DNA of 14,056 nt, taken from the NCBI GenBank assembly GCA_023391275.1, contig JAEWBE010000035.1, positions 1 to 14,056 of the forward strand, given 5' to 3'. The notes beneath the pieces were generated by a model, which saw nothing but the letters and a program-made list of their open reading frames with translations, had not been told where the DNA came from and did no database searches. Origin of the DNA: Bacillota bacterium. Lineage in GTDB: Bacteria; Bacillota; Clostridia; Oscillospirales; Acutalibacteraceae. Positions 13,414 through 14,056 of the stretch are shown here, in pieces. Position 1 is the first letter of the stretch; each line of letters starts with the position of its first letter. The translations under genes and the position numbers were made by a program.

Positions 13414-13848
13414 TCAATCTTCACTGATTGGATTATCAAGAAAGGTGGACAATCTAAATGCATGCCTATGACCATCATTCACTGTTGTCACGGATTCTAA
13501 GAAGTGAACATGTCTATCCCCAACTTGAATTGCGCCTCCGGTTTTTCCACGGAATTCATGAAAGTGATTTTCATAAAAATCGGTCCTGAATTTTACCTCA
13601 TGAACATGATCGCCTCTGCCGATCGGAATCGCTTGCCCGGTTACTGTTGCAAACCGATGATTGTGAGGATCTTCTTCCGGCTCCGCAATAGCAACGCTGC
13701 CCTGGACTTCATGGACATGCCTTTGCATTTCATTTCCTTGATTCTCTTCGGCTGATAACTGACTATTGCTTCGAACTCCAGAATCTCTTTCCGGATACGA
13801 ATAAAACGAATTATTTTCTTGACCGTTTGAACAACGATATAAACTCAA
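13414..13848 (-). CDS. YmaF-type protein with six HxH motifs
   Basis: I chose the TTG at 13848 (MSLYRCSNGQ) because GGAGG lies seven bases upstream; an in-frame ATG at 13878 has no ribosome site. The product is 144 residues. A polar N-terminal tail (1-40) precedes a repeat region resembling the YmaF family of Firmicutes. HxH motifs start at residues 44, 62, 81, 95, 113 and 127 (HVHE, HNHR, HVHE, HFHE, HVHF, HRHA), spaced 14-19 residues with alternating hydrophobic strands. This implies a small beta-repeat fold with metal-binding potential. The family function is unknown. It has its own promoter, and the two small genes lie downstream on the same strand. Confidence 0.75.
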   Translation of the reverse strand: MSLYRCSNGQENNSFYSYPERDSGVRSNSQLSAEENQGNEMQRHVHEVQGSVAIAEPEEDPHNHRFATVTGQAIPIGRGDHVHEVKFRTDFYENHFHEFRGKTGGAIQVGDRHVHFLESVTTVNDGHRHAFRLSTFLDNPISED

Positions 13849-13892
13849 ATTCCCGCCTCCTTTTACAGACTGATACATATAGACTGATATAT

Positions 13893-13920
13893 ATTATGTT
13901 ATTGCTTTACAGCTTGTCAA
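13893..13920 (-). promoter_or_regulatory. Promoter of the YmaF-type gene
   Basis: Minus strand: TTGACA (13920-13915), 16-bp spacer, CATAAT (13898-13893). The predicted start, near 13887, gives a leader of about 40 bases. The leader repeats TATCAGTCT twice in tandem. Confidence 0.65.
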
Positions 13921-14056
13921 TCTGAGGTTAAAGAATGCGAGGTGACAGTTAAAGGTTAACCACACCGAATTGTGTACCCTGGAAATGGGGTCCGGAGGAG
14001 TTGCAGCGGATTACGCTGATTTGAATCAAATATAAAAAAATCAGAGAGCACAATGC
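13921..14056. other. Window end, no gene assigned
   Basis: The last 136 bases upstream of the YmaF promoter hold only short frames in every reading. They are cut by the window edge, and I see no feature I can support. Confidence 0.4.

Overview
The window reads as chromosomal DNA of an anaerobic, low-to-medium GC member of the Firmicutes, most likely a Clostridia of the Oscillospiraceae/Caproiciproducens kind. This is inferred from the gene order rnfC-D-G-E-A, the clostridial-type Shine-Dalgarno sequences (GGAGG) in front of almost every gene, consensus sigma-A promoters, and the style of the proteins. No marker fixes the genus.

Region 1 (1-5334, minus strand) is an energy-conservation block. 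It holds the Rnf complex genes rnfC, rnfD, rnfG and rnfE and the first 123 codons of rnfA; rnfB would lie beyond position 1. Upstream, on the same strand, is apbE, the FAD:protein FMN transferase expected to attach FMN covalently to RnfG and RnfD. Genes within the rnf run overlap or touch. apbE and rnfC are separated by 322 bp that carry a TATAAT box abutting a 12-bp perfect palindrome, then a long leader with a strong hairpin.

Region 2 (5550-8573) holds a membrane-bound PAS-PAS-GGDEF diguanylate cyclase on the minus strand. Divergent from it is a two-gene operon on the plus strand: a YbaK/EbsC-type aminoacyl-tRNA deacylase and the tRNA m7G46 methyltransferase TrmB.

Region 3 (8593-11592, plus strand) is the methionine ABC importer metN-metI-metQ. 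It is driven by a perfect consensus promoter flanked by repeats and closed by a strong terminator. A tRNA-Leu(CAA) gene follows with its own promoter and terminator.

Region 4 (11593-14056), downstream of the tRNA, looks different: visibly more AT-rich, with short, broken or foreign-looking pieces. It has an FMN-binding split-barrel protein of the Desulfovibrio FMN-bp type and a divergent Rrf2 regulator that loses its family match after residue 68. About 450 bp of unassigned sequence with a very strong palindromic terminator follow. On the minus strand is a YmaF-type protein with six HxH motifs, then two short paralogous gene cassettes. Each cassette has a leader hairpin over the Shine-Dalgarno, a tiny Pro/Lys/Asn-rich protein and a near-identical terminator, and one of the two carries an in-frame TAA. 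This is the most novel part of the window and may be a decaying accessory region next to a tRNA gene.
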